Positions 50,113-58,765 of a DNA stretch of 64,000 nucleotides are shown here, one piece after another (within the stretch, counting starts at the first letter, position 1; the number at the start of each line of letters is the position of its first letter). Source of the stretch: JBHOQS01 sp042408875 (GTDB taxonomy: Bacteria; Chloroflexota; UBA11872; JBHOQS01); NCBI GenBank assembly GCA_042408875.1, contig JBHOQS010000023.1, positions 248,001-312,000 on the forward strand, in the 5' to 3' direction. Below the pieces are notes generated by a model, which was given only the letters and a program-made list of their open reading frames with translations, was not told the DNA's origin and ran no database searches. The position numbers and the translations under genes were made by a program.

Positions 50113-51036
50113 TCATGCTAGGTAGCGCCGGATGAATGCCTCGGCCTGCTCCCGCACCGGCTGCCCGGCTGTGGCCCCGGGCTGCATCACAGAGAGCGTC
50201 CCGCAGGCCACGCCGAGCGCCAGACACCGGTGCAGCGGCCTGCCTTCCAGCCAAGCCGTGAGAAAGCCGGCGTTAAACGCGTCGCCGGCTCCAGTGGTGT
50301 CAGCGACCGGCACCTCCGGCGCGCCGAGGTGCTCGATCCGGCCATGGCATACGGCGAGGCACCCGCCGGGTCCCAGCTTGACTACCACGCACGGCACCCG
50401 CCGCGCCAGCAGGGCCGCAGCCTCGTCTACTGCGGCGGCCTGCGTGATCGCCAGCGCCTCGACCTCGTTCGGCAGGAACACATCGAGATACGGCCACAGC
50501 TCATCGAGGCCGGCCCAACGCTCGGCCGGGTCAAAACCGGTGTCCAGGGACGTCGTCAGACCGCGTCGCTTCGCCGCAGCGAGCAGGTCCGGCAGTCCCG
50601 GACGCAAGCCGGCAAGCATGAAATAGCTCGTGGTGTGGAGATGCCGCGCCCGCTCCAGGAGCTCGACCGGTACATCCTCGGCGCGCAGTTCCACAAGCGC
50701 GCCCAGGTAGGTCAGGAACCCGCGGTCCTGGGGCGTGGACAGGGCAGTGGAGAGGCCAGTCTTGGCCGTCGGATGGCGCACCACCCCAGCGGGATCAACG
50801 CCATGCCGGTGCACCAGCTCGAGGAGCATCTCGCCCAGCGGATCGCTGCCGATACACGCGACCAGCGTCACTGGCACGCCCAGGCGCGCCAGGCCGCAGG
50901 CGGTGTTGGCCGCTGAGCCGCCCAGCGTGAGCGTGGCATCATCAACAAGCTTTTCGGCACCCATCACCGGGCGCAGCGCCTCCTCGCTGCGGGCGCGCAG
51001 GATAAGATCGGCGTTGAGGTCACCGACGACGAGCAC
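50113..51036 (-). CDS. PfkB-family sugar kinase
   Basis: This 307-residue kinase has the N-terminal GGSAANTACGLARLG near residue 39 (sugar-binding PfkB signature 1) and the C-terminal DTTGAGDAFNAGFLTAWLEG near 245 (signature 2, with the catalytic Asp in GAGD). It phosphorylates a sugar, ketose or nucleoside; the specificity cannot be read. It starts with GTG, 34 bases after cinA, in the operon with a sugar-binding protein, so its substrate is plausibly the sugar taken up by that system. Confidence 0.9.
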   Translation of the reverse strand: MLVVGDLNADLILRARSEEALRPVMGAEKLVDDATLTLGGSAANTACGLARLGVPVTLVACIGSDPLGEMLLELVHRHGVDPAGVVRHPTAKTGLSTALSTPQDRGFLTYLGALVELRAEDVPVELLERARHLHTTSYFMLAGLRPGLPDLLAAAKRRGLTTSLDTGFDPAERWAGLDELWPYLDVFLPNEVEALAITQAAAVDEAAALLARRVPCVVVKLGPGGCLAVCHGRIEHLGAPEVPVADTTGAGDAFNAGFLTAWLEGRPLHRCLALGVACGTLSVMQPGATAGQPVREQAEAFIRRYLA

Positions 51037-51070
51037 AGGCGCTGCAGACGAGGGCCGATCCCGAGAAATC

Positions 51071-52225
51071 TTACTTGACCTCGAGCAGGTAATTCCGCGC
51101 CGTATTCAGCGCGTCAACCAGGGCACGACGCCGCACAGCGGCAGCGGTAGTGGCGTAGAGCCGCGTGTGCTCAACGACGCGTCCCTGATGCCAGACAGCG
51201 GCAAAGACGTTATGCTTGTTCTCCCCAGCAGGCGTGCTGGTCACTCCCAGGCCGATATCGGCGCCGAACTGCTGTGCGGCGCGCTCGGCGATCACCGGTG
51301 CGGCATCGCAGTCTACCGAGCGAAAGACCAGGCCGCCGAGGAAGCGGTGCCCCGCCGCGTCCATCAGCTCGCTGGCGACTAGGCCGCCTGTGACCTCCTC
51401 AGCGGTGGCGATGGTCAGGCTGCGCTGCTCGAGCAGCCGCGCCAGCGCCTGCGCCAGCGTCTCGTCGTCCACGCCGTAGATGTAGTGGCCCAGGATAGCG
51501 CGAATGCGCGGCTCCATCTGGGCAATGATCGCCGCGGCTTCCTCCCGGCTGAGCGCCTTCGCCGTCATCCGCACGTGGATGCCGTCCTGCTTGGCGTAGG
51601 TTGCCACCGTCGGCGCCGTAGAGCGCACCAATTCGCCGAGCAGCTCTTCTACGGCTGACTCGCCCAGCCCCAGCACCTTCAGGGTCCTGGAAAGAATGAC
51701 GGCACCGCCCTGCCTGGCGCGCAGCCGCGGCTCGACCTCATGCTCCCACATACGGTACATCTCAACCGGCACGCCCGGCATGGCGACGATGACGCGGCCG
51801 TCCCGCTCGACCCACCAGCCGGGCGCCGTCCCAATCGGGTTTGGCAGGGCCCGCGCTGAGGCGATCAGCGTGGCCTGCTTGATGTTGCGCTCAGGCATGG
51901 GCACGCCGCGGCGGGCAAAGAACTCGCGCAGCTCACGCTCCAGCTCCGGCTGCACCACCATGGGTTCGCCCAGCAGAGCCGAGATTGCCTCACGCGTCAG
52001 GTCGTCCTCGGTAGGGCCCAGCCCGCCAGTCATGACGATCAGGTCCGACCGCTCCCAGGCGCGGTGCAGGTGGGCGGTCAATCGCGCTAGATTGTCACCG
52101 ATGGCGGAGATGTAATAGCAGTCGATGCCTAGGGCCGAGAGCCGCTGGGCCAGCCAGGCAGCGTTCGTATCCACGATCTGGCCGAGCAAGAGCTCGGTGC
52201 CCACAGAGACTAGCTCAGCCTTCAC
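51071..52225 (-). CDS. cinA: CinA-family protein with degenerate deamidase domain
   Basis: The 384-residue protein has a full N-terminal CinA/MoaB-like domain: AELVSVGTELLLGQIVDTNAAWLAQRL, then VMTGGLGPTEDDLTREA near residue 65, and PGVPVEMYRMWE near 160. This domain hydrolyses ADP-ribose. The C-terminal NMN-deamidase domain is short and altered. The usual AE[SC]xTGG reads AEEVTGG, the conserved serine pair GSS before the helix reads GHR, and the YSNEAK motif reads FRSVDCD. Residues used in catalysis are therefore missing, and about 30 residues appear deleted. GTG start, three bases after the stop of the upstream sugar-binding protein gene. Confidence 0.88.
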   Translation of the reverse strand: MKAELVSVGTELLLGQIVDTNAAWLAQRLSALGIDCYYISAIGDNLARLTAHLHRAWERSDLIVMTGGLGPTEDDLTREAISALLGEPMVVQPELERELREFFARRGVPMPERNIKQATLIASARALPNPIGTAPGWWVERDGRVIVAMPGVPVEMYRMWEHEVEPRLRARQGGAVILSRTLKVLGLGESAVEELLGELVRSTAPTVATYAKQDGIHVRMTAKALSREEAAAIIAQMEPRIRAILGHYIYGVDDETLAQALARLLEQRSLTIATAEEVTGGLVASELMDAAGHRFLGGLVFRSVDCDAAPVIAERAAQQFGADIGLGVTSTPAGENKHNVFAAVWHQGRVVEHTRLYATTAAAVRRRALVDALNTARNYLLEVK

Positions 52226-52228
52226 GCC

Positions 52229-53659
52229 TCACACCTTCTTGAGCAGCAGGCGATCGATGATCTCGCAAGCGCGGTCGGCGTACTCGTTCACCGACATCTT
52301 GTTCTCTTGCAGCGTGGCATACAGCGGCGTCAGCTCGCGCTGCACCTCCGGCCAGTTCCCGTACTTCAGCATGCCGGCGCCGGACTGGCCGGAGTACTGC
52401 ACCTGGAGCGTCCACGCCGTGGCGTCCACCCCGGTCTGCTGTTTAAAGACCTCCAGCAGCTTCGGCTGGGCGCTCTTGAGCGCGGTGACCGGCTGGCCAA
52501 ACGCCTGGCAGAACAGCACCTGGTTGTCTGCGTTCAACAGCCACTTGAAGACTTCCCAGGTCGCATCCGGCACCTTGCTGCCGGCGTCCACGTGCAGGCC
52601 CTGCGCCCAGAAGCGTCCGGAGATGTTCCGCCCGGGGCCCGAGTACGGAATGGTCACCAGCATCCACGGGAAGTCCTTGGGGGGCTGCGTGATGATCGTA
52701 CCACCAGGCCGGTTCATGCCGATCTTACCCGTGTTGAAGATGTCGATATTGCTATCACCACGCAACGCCCTGGCCTCGTCCGCGGTGGGATACACATGGT
52801 ACTTGTAGCGCAGGTCGAGGAAGAACTGCAACCCCTGCTTGAAGCGGGGCTGGTTCATCATGCACTTCTTGTTCCTGTCATCCCAGGCGAGCTGGCCGAA
52901 GTATGTTCCGTCAGTGACCCCGCCTACATTGTAGCTGTTAATCGAGCCGCCCCAGCCAAACTGGTCGGGCGCACGTGTCATTTTCACGGCGTACTCTAGG
53001 AAGCGCTCCATGGTCCAGTTCTTATCCTCGGGGTTCACCGGCGGATAGGGCAGGCCAGCCGCATCGAACATCGCCTTGTTGATCGCCAGACAGTCGCCCG
53101 ACACGGCATGCGGCCAGGCGTACAGCTTGCCGTCGTAGGTCCACGAGTTCACCGTCTCGGGGATGAAGATGTTCAGGTCGATCTTGTCGCGCTTGACGAA
53201 CGGCGACAGGTCGAGGATCACGCCGTTGTCGACCATGTCGGTCCAGGGGCCCCAGCCGTTGTCATAGAAGTCGGTGGGCGTGCCGGCGGCGTGCTCGAGG
53301 ATGATCTTCTCACGATGGGTCTGGTAGCTGCCGGTGCCGGGGCGCACCTCTACCTGGACGTCCTTGCGCTCGGCGTTGAACTTCTCGAACACCTGCTGGT
53401 AGCGCTCCAGCCGTTCGCCAGCGGCGAAGACGCAGTAGAACACTACATTTGCTGGAGGCTTGGCACCTGCGCCGGGCTGCGCAGGTGCCGCCGGTTGCCT
53501 GGCACATGCGGCTGCCGCAAGCGCCGGGACTGCAGCAGCGTGCGCGGCAACAGCGAAGAGGGTACGCCGGCTGAGATGGCCTTCGTCATAGCGGGAACGC
53601 TCCGCTCCGTCCGCATATCGATTTTTAACAAGCGCATGATCGAGATGAGCCACGTGCAT
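52229..53659 (-). CDS. Sugar-binding lipoprotein of an ABC transporter (family 1)
   Basis: The ATG at 53659, with GGGAGG seven bases upstream, gives 476 residues. The N-terminus has LSRRTLFAVAAHAAAVPALAAAAC, a twin-arginine signal with lipobox Cys near residue 52, then a Pro/Ala linker. The body has family-1 features: ERYQQVFEKFNAERKDVQVEVRPG near 78, FDAAGLPYPPVNPEDKNWTMERFLEYAVKM near 195, and VFKWLLNADNQVLFCQAFGQPV near 385. It heads an operon with cinA, a PfkB kinase and further genes. No permease genes are present. Confidence 0.88.
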   Translation of the reverse strand: MHVAHLDHALVKNRYADGAERSRYDEGHLSRRTLFAVAAHAAAVPALAAAACARQPAAPAQPGAGAKPPANVVFYCVFAAGERLERYQQVFEKFNAERKDVQVEVRPGTGSYQTHREKIILEHAAGTPTDFYDNGWGPWTDMVDNGVILDLSPFVKRDKIDLNIFIPETVNSWTYDGKLYAWPHAVSGDCLAINKAMFDAAGLPYPPVNPEDKNWTMERFLEYAVKMTRAPDQFGWGGSINSYNVGGVTDGTYFGQLAWDDRNKKCMMNQPRFKQGLQFFLDLRYKYHVYPTADEARALRGDSNIDIFNTGKIGMNRPGGTIITQPPKDFPWMLVTIPYSGPGRNISGRFWAQGLHVDAGSKVPDATWEVFKWLLNADNQVLFCQAFGQPVTALKSAQPKLLEVFKQQTGVDATAWTLQVQYSGQSGAGMLKYGNWPEVQRELTPLYATLQENKMSVNEYADRACEIIDRLLLKKV

Positions 53660-54032
53660 CGCGCATGCCTCCCACGCAGAATACCCCTTCTGCAAGGTTA
53701 GACCCTATCATGTGCTACCAGCATACCATACTCGAGGCGGACGCTCGCCTGGATTCGACCGTGCTGCCCGCACCCTCGATCTGATGCCGGCCTTCGGGAG
53801 TATAGGGCAGCTGTGCGACGGAGCTCCACGGCCCCGGTGCACAGCTCAGGCAGCGAGCGCAGTTGTGCAGGGGTCTGGCTCCTTGGCGGAACGCAGCCGC
53901 GGGCTGGAAGAGCATCGTGCCCACCATGCCGGCCTCCCTTAAGCAATTTCCTTCAGGTGTTGTATAATTCTACCAATATATAATTCAACTATTGAATTAC
54001 CTGCGTGTCGTGGAGCATGAGGAGCATTCGCC
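53660..54032. other. Divergent gap with dyad and -10 before the P450 gene
   Basis: No gene is supported in the left part. The AT-rich right end has TATAAT at 53963-53968 and a 17-base inverted repeat AATTCAA / TTGAATT (53982-53998) just downstream of it, well placed for a repressor acting on the P450 promoter. GAGGAG at about 54018 is the ribosome-binding site. Confidence 0.5.
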
Positions 54033-55373
54033 ATGCTGACCAGCACTGCTGCTATCCCGGTCGTGCACTTTCCGGAGGGCTGGTATCTCGCTGCGCCGCA
54101 GTTTCTCGCCGCCACCGCGCGCGCCCATGGCCCGATCTTCCGGCGTATCCTCGGGGATAGGCCGACGGGTGGACAGGAGCATCTGTACCTGGTCGGGCCA
54201 GAGGCCAACCGCTTTGTGCTCTACACCCATCGCGAGTACTTCAGCCACGACCTGGGCTGGACACCGCTGGTGGGCGAGTGGGCCGGGAAGGGACTGCTCA
54301 ACATGGACCCGCCTGAGCACACCCGGCATCGCAAGCTGTGGAACCCCGCCTTCACCGCGGCGTGTATGGCACAGTACCTACCCATTATGGAGCACGCGAT
54401 CCGGCGCCGCATCGATGCCTGGGCCGAGCGCGGCGAAGTGGACCTTTTCGCCGAGGCCCGGGAGGTCACCTTCGAGGTCGCGGCGCGGGCATTGGCCGGC
54501 TTAGATGGCCCGGAGATTGGACGCCTGCGTGAGCTCTTCTACGCTCTGCTCCACGGCTATGATGAGCGTGTGGAGACGTGGGGACAGTTTGTGGAACGAC
54601 GGCGGCGCATCGTCGCCGAGCTTCATGCGATCGTGCTGGCGCTTATCGCCGAGCGCCGCAGCCGCCCTCCTGAGGCAACACCGCAAGATGTGCTGAGCCT
54701 GATCGTCCAGGCACGCGATGAGAACGGGCAGCCGCTCAGCGACCAGCAGGTGGTCGACCACTTGAAGATCCTGCTTGTTGCCGGCCACGAGATGACCACT
54801 ACCCTCGGTGCATGGCTGCTGTACCTACTGGCGACGCACCCTGCATACCTGACGCGGGTACGGCAGGAGCTCGCCCGCGTCTTACCCGGCTCAGCCAGCG
54901 CCATCTCCTTTGAGGCGCTGCGCGCTATGCGCGTGCTGGACAACGCGGTCCGCGAGGCTGGTCGCCTTCATCCGCCGGTGGTTGCCGTGCCACGCGGCGT
55001 GCTGGCTGATGTCGAGTTCGCTGGTCACGTCATTCCTGCGGGAGCCCAGGTGTGGCTGGCTCTGGGCGCCACGCATCACCTGCCGGATCTCTTTGCGCAC
55101 CCTGAACGGTTCGATCCCGATCGTTTTGAGCCGCCCAGGGAGGAAGAGAGGCGGAACCCCTTTGCCCTGGTGACCTTCGGCGGCGGACCGCGCATTTGTA
55201 TCGGCATGCACTTCGCCCATGTGGAAGCCAAGCTCCTGGCTGCATCTGTGTTCCGCGCCTACGACCTGCAGCCCGTGCCGGAACGCCCAGTCGTGGAGAT
55301 CGGCTTCGTCACCTCGTTCCTGCCGAACGGTATATGGGCGCGGGTTACACCACGCCCGTCGCCGGCACCGTAA
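54033..55373 (+). CDS. Cytochrome P450
   Basis: The 446-residue protein is a full-length bacterial P450. The I-helix oxygen-activation motif is LLVAGHEMTTTLGAW near residue 248 (AGHxTT type), ExxR is in LDNAVREAGRLHPPV near 310, and the haem-binding loop is FGGGPRICIGMHFAHVEAKL near 382 with Cys thiolate. It has no membrane anchor, so it is soluble. It hydroxylates an unknown substrate and needs ferredoxin partners that are not in this window. The CYP subfamily cannot be given. A dyad lies over the start of its likely promoter, suggesting repressor control. Confidence 0.93.
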   Translation: MLTSTAAIPVVHFPEGWYLAAPQFLAATARAHGPIFRRILGDRPTGGQEHLYLVGPEANRFVLYTHREYFSHDLGWTPLVGEWAGKGLLNMDPPEHTRHRKLWNPAFTAACMAQYLPIMEHAIRRRIDAWAERGEVDLFAEAREVTFEVAARALAGLDGPEIGRLRELFYALLHGYDERVETWGQFVERRRRIVAELHAIVLALIAERRSRPPEATPQDVLSLIVQARDENGQPLSDQQVVDHLKILLVAGHEMTTTLGAWLLYLLATHPAYLTRVRQELARVLPGSASAISFEALRAMRVLDNAVREAGRLHPPVVAVPRGVLADVEFAGHVIPAGAQVWLALGATHHLPDLFAHPERFDPDRFEPPREEERRNPFALVTFGGGPRICIGMHFAHVEAKLLAASVFRAYDLQPVPERPVVEIGFVTSFLPNGIWARVTPRPSPAP

Positions 55374-55864
55374 GGCCGGGAGCTGTGTGGCGCGATCACT
55401 TCTACTGGGTGGAACTGAGTCTATCATAACGTCGATATCGGAATATGCGAGGGCAGGCCAGGTACCCCGCCGATCTCGACAACCAACAGATCCCAGTGCC
55501 GTTGTCTGGCGAGGGGCCTGGCGCTGCCTGGACGCGCCGGGAGAGGGATCGACCGTGCTCTGCCCGCGGCCCCTGGTGAGCCGGCATGCCTCCGACACAG
55601 GGAGTCCAACCGTCGTTAAGATATGACGGCACGACGAAGAGACACGCAAGATCGAAGAGTTGCGAGCAGTCTTGCGCATTTTGCATGGCCGGTAGGGTCT
55701 CAAACGAGGATGATTGTGTGAGGAGTACCGGTCATCACGGAGGAGAAAGAGAGGTCTGGCAAAACGCTGTTATCGACTGATACGCAGACCCTGCCACGTG
55801 TCAGCGTGGATGATAGGTATCTTAGAGTTGAGAAGGTATAGAAGAGTTGAGAAAGGGTAAACTC
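55374..55864. other. 491-base gap, no gene recognised
   Basis: Between the P450 and the next secreted protein I see no convincing reading frame or RNA. The final 40 bases hold two copies of agagttgagaa at 55824-55834 and 55843-55853 (19-base spacing), just before the next gene's start. Confidence 0.5.
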
Positions 55865-56821
55865 GTGAATGTCACACGCAATCTCATTGCGGTAGCAGGC
55901 CTCGCCAGCGTCCTTGCCCTGGCTGGTCCAGCAACTGTCGCCGGGGCCGATGGGCCAGTGCCGCTCCAGTTCTCCGCTCGGGATCCGGCGCAGGTGTTCG
56001 CGGGTGAGTGGACACCCATGGCCTCCGATCTCGAAAGTCGGCTCGCCGGCACAGCGGTCCAGCTCACCTACAGCGGGCCGTGGATCTCCTGGCTTACCAC
56101 CACGGGGCCCGACCGCGGCAAGATCGATGTCGTCATCGACGGCCAGGTGCGAGACGACGAGATGAGCCTGTATAGCGACGTCGAGCAGCCACGGGAGTAC
56201 CGCTGGTCCACGTTCACCCTTGCCCAGAACCATACGATCCGCATCATCGTTACCGGTAACCGCGACGATCGCTCACACGATAGTCTCGTCGTGCATCAGG
56301 GATTCATGGCGCTCAACGCCCCGATCGGTCCGTCTGCAAGCGCTCCGGCCTTGCCGGGGCCTGCAGCGCCGGCAGCACGCCCGGGGACCACGCTGGGTGA
56401 ACCGGCGCGCTTCTACCGGGCGGGCGATCCCCTGGTCGAGTACACATCCACATGGACCGACCAGGGAGACACAGCCGCGCAAGCTACCCTGCCGGCGCTG
56501 CCAAAGTACCGTCAGGCTGAGAGCAGCCTGGCGATCGCCGCTTTCCGCTTTAACGGGCCGTCGGTGACTTGGTACACCCTCGCCGGCCCGGACCGTGGCA
56601 AAGCCAGGGTCTCGATCGACGATGTGATCCGGGATGACGACATCGACCTGTACAGTCCAACGCTGGAAGTCCGGTCCTATAGCTGGAGCGTTGTTGATCC
56701 CCAGAAGCTGCACTTCCTGCGCATTCACGTAGTAGGTGACAAAAGCCGCGGCTCCACCGGGGATCTGGTCGCTATCCTTGGCTTCTCGACGCCGGGCGCA
56801 CCGGCTGCTCCCACGCCGTAG
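55865..56821 (+). CDS. Secreted protein with two homologous domains, unknown function
   Basis: The GTG at 55865 with AAAGGG upstream gives 318 residues. An N-terminal signal peptide (LIAVAGLASVLALAGPATVAGADG) is clear. Two beta-rich domains follow, each about 110 residues, at about 35-150 and 180-305, and joined by a Pro/Ala-rich linker. Both contain the motif GPDRGKxxVxIDxxxRDDxxxLYS (first near residue 85, second near 235), so they arose by duplication. The fold looks like the jelly-roll carbohydrate- or ligand-binding modules on secreted enzymes. No catalytic residues are recognised. It may bind a polysaccharide at the cell surface. Confidence 0.8.
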   Translation: MNVTRNLIAVAGLASVLALAGPATVAGADGPVPLQFSARDPAQVFAGEWTPMASDLESRLAGTAVQLTYSGPWISWLTTTGPDRGKIDVVIDGQVRDDEMSLYSDVEQPREYRWSTFTLAQNHTIRIIVTGNRDDRSHDSLVVHQGFMALNAPIGPSASAPALPGPAAPAARPGTTLGEPARFYRAGDPLVEYTSTWTDQGDTAAQATLPALPKYRQAESSLAIAAFRFNGPSVTWYTLAGPDRGKARVSIDDVIRDDDIDLYSPTLEVRSYSWSVVDPQKLHFLRIHVVGDKSRGSTGDLVAILGFSTPGAPAAPTP

Positions 56822-56879
56822 CCAGTATCGCTGCCCATGAGCAGCGTCGCAGGGCCATATCTCCCCCAGCGCCGCTCCT

Positions 56880-56904
56880 GGCCCTCCCTGGTGCAGGGAG
56901 GGCC
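56880..56904. terminator. Perfect hairpin between convergent genes
   Basis: GGCCCTCCCTG and CAGGGAGGGCC are exact inverted copies with a 3-base loop, between the secreted protein and the IlvD/Edd gene. Neither strand has a U-run after it, so it may work as a Rho-assisted bidirectional end or an mRNA stabiliser. Confidence 0.6.
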
Positions 56905-56914
56905 AGGGACGTTC

Positions 56915-58657
56915 TCAGGCAGGACGCCGTGGCGGCCGGTAGGTCTCCGGATCGGCCTTAGCCAGGAAATCGAAGTCGCAGCCCTGCGAGGCCTGCAGCA
57001 CGTGGTCGAGGAAGAGGGCGCGGTAGCCGCGGGTCCACGGCCGCTCGGGCGGGCGCCACCGCGCAAGACGGCGTTGGATCTCACGCTCGCCCACCAGCAG
57101 GTCCAGGCGACGCGCCGGCACATCGATCTCGATCTCATCCCCGTCCTGTACCACGGCCAGTGGACCGCCTGCGGCCGCCTCAGGCTCGACGTGCAGCACG
57201 ATCGTCCCGTACGCTGTGCCGCTCATGCGCGCATCCGTAATGCGCAGCACGTCGCGGATGCCGCGCTTGAGCAGATTTTCGGGAATAGGCATCGAGCCGC
57301 CGGTCTCAGGCATGCCCGGGGCGCCCAACGGCCCCTGGTAGCGCATGACGAAGACCGTATCTTCCGATGCCTCCAGCCGCTCCTGCACGATACGTCGCTG
57401 GATCTCCTCGGCCGAGTTGAACACAAGCGCCGGCCCACGGTGGCGCAGCAGGTGTGGCGAGGCCGCTGACTGCTTGATCACCGCTCCGGTGGGAGCCAGA
57501 CTGCCGCGCAGCACGGCGATGCCCCCTTCCGGACGCAGCGGCTGGTCCAGCGGCGCGATCACCCGCCGGTCCAGCACGCGCACGCGTGCGAGGTTCTCGC
57601 CTACTGTCTTGCCCGTGACCGTCAGGGCATCCAGGTGCAGCAGCGGCCGGAGCTCGGCCATCACCGCCGGAATGCCGCCGGCCTCGAAGAGGTGCTCCAT
57701 CATGTACGGGCCCGAGGGCTTGATGGCGCACAAGTAGGGCGTCTCGCGAGAGAGCTGGTCGAAGCGATCCAGGGTGAGGTCAATGCCCAGCCGGCGGGCG
57801 ATGGCGATCAGGTGGATCACCGCGTTGGTCGAGCCGCCAATCGCCATGCAGACGCGGATAGCATTATCGAATGCCTCGGGCGTGAGGATGTCGGAGGGGC
57901 GGATATCCTGCTCGAGCAAGCGCATGATCTGCCGACCGCTGGCTTCAGCGAGCTGGTAGCGCCGTGCGTCTACCGCCGGGATCGCCGCGCCGCCGGGCAG
58001 CATCATCCCCAGCGCCTCAGCCATCGAGGCCATGGTGCTGGCCGTGCCCATGATCGTGCAATGCCCACACGACGGGCACATGCTGTTCTCCAGCTCGGCC
58101 ATGTCCTCGTCGGTGACGTTGCCGGCGCGGTACTCGTTCCAGTAGCGGTAGATGTCGGTTGAGACGCCGATATCCTCGCCCCGGAAGCGCCCCGACAGCA
58201 GCGGCCCACCGGTGACCATGATCGCCGGGATATTCACGCTGGCCGCAGCCATGAGCTGGGCCGGCACGGTCTTATCACACGAGGCCAGCAGCACCACGGC
58301 ATCGAGCGGCTGCGCCCGCAGCGCCTCCTCGGTCTCCATGGCGAGTAGATTCCGATAGAGCATCGTCGTCGGCGCCCAGAACACCTCGTTGAGCGACAGG
58401 GTGTTGAACTCCAGAGGGAACCCGCCAGCCTGCCACACTCCTCGCTTCACCGCCTCGGCCACCTGGCGCAGGTGGATGTTGCACGGATTGAGCTCGCTCC
58501 AGGTGTTGCAGATGCCGATGATCGGCTTGGCGAGGTCCTCGTCGGTGTAGCCCTCGGCCTTGAGGAACGCCCGGCGGGTCATGCCGGCCTGGTCGCGGCG
58601 CTGCCCCCAGGCGTAGCTGCGGAGCCGGGTGCGATCAAGCGATAGTTCAGCCGTCAT
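56915..58657 (-). CDS. IlvD/Edd-family dehydratase, sugar-acid type
   Basis: The 580-residue protein is an iron-sulfur dehydratase. Cluster ligands are in GICNTWSELNPCN near residue 49, LLASCDKTVPAQ near 125 and SMCPSCGHCTIMGTA near 193, with MCPSCGHC unusually Cys-rich. The C-terminal half includes ITDARMSGTAYGT near 475, the family active-site serine region. Length and sequence match the sugar-acid group (such as arabinonate, xylonate or gluconate dehydratase) better than branched-chain IlvD. The product would be a 2-keto-3-deoxy acid. It follows a GH4 glycosidase and a sugar-binding protein on the same strand. Confidence 0.9.
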   Translation of the reverse strand: MTAELSLDRTRLRSYAWGQRRDQAGMTRRAFLKAEGYTDEDLAKPIIGICNTWSELNPCNIHLRQVAEAVKRGVWQAGGFPLEFNTLSLNEVFWAPTTMLYRNLLAMETEEALRAQPLDAVVLLASCDKTVPAQLMAAASVNIPAIMVTGGPLLSGRFRGEDIGVSTDIYRYWNEYRAGNVTDEDMAELENSMCPSCGHCTIMGTASTMASMAEALGMMLPGGAAIPAVDARRYQLAEASGRQIMRLLEQDIRPSDILTPEAFDNAIRVCMAIGGSTNAVIHLIAIARRLGIDLTLDRFDQLSRETPYLCAIKPSGPYMMEHLFEAGGIPAVMAELRPLLHLDALTVTGKTVGENLARVRVLDRRVIAPLDQPLRPEGGIAVLRGSLAPTGAVIKQSAASPHLLRHRGPALVFNSAEEIQRRIVQERLEASEDTVFVMRYQGPLGAPGMPETGGSMPIPENLLKRGIRDVLRITDARMSGTAYGTIVLHVEPEAAAGGPLAVVQDGDEIEIDVPARRLDLLVGEREIQRRLARWRPPERPWTRGYRALFLDHVLQASQGCDFDFLAKADPETYRPPRRPA

Positions 58658-58723
58658 ACGGCAGCAGGCCTCCTCGGGTCCTTGTACACGGTGTTCATGT
58701 TCGCTTGTGGTGTTTGCGTCCGT

Positions 58724-58751
58724 TTAGACGACCCCTCTTAGACGACCCCTC
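58724..58751. repeat. 14-bp tandem repeat, two copies
   Basis: ttagacgacccctc occurs exactly at 58724-58737 and 58738-58751, in the 108-base gap between the dehydratase start and the sugar-binding protein stop. Confidence 0.9.
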
Positions 58752-58765
58752 CCCCTTCAACCCCT

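Noticed and set aside
55402..55686. Minus-strand frame in the gap after the P450 gene
   Set aside because: No ribosome-binding site, recognisable motif or family resemblance; treated as non-coding.
56880..56904. Classical intrinsic terminator
   Set aside because: The stem is perfect but no U-tract follows on either strand, so I listed it only as a probable terminator-type hairpin.
56915..58657. Branched-chain dihydroxy-acid dehydratase (IlvD)
   Set aside because: The sequence follows the sugar-acid dehydratase branch and the neighbours are a GH4 enzyme and a sugar-binding protein, with no branched-chain genes.
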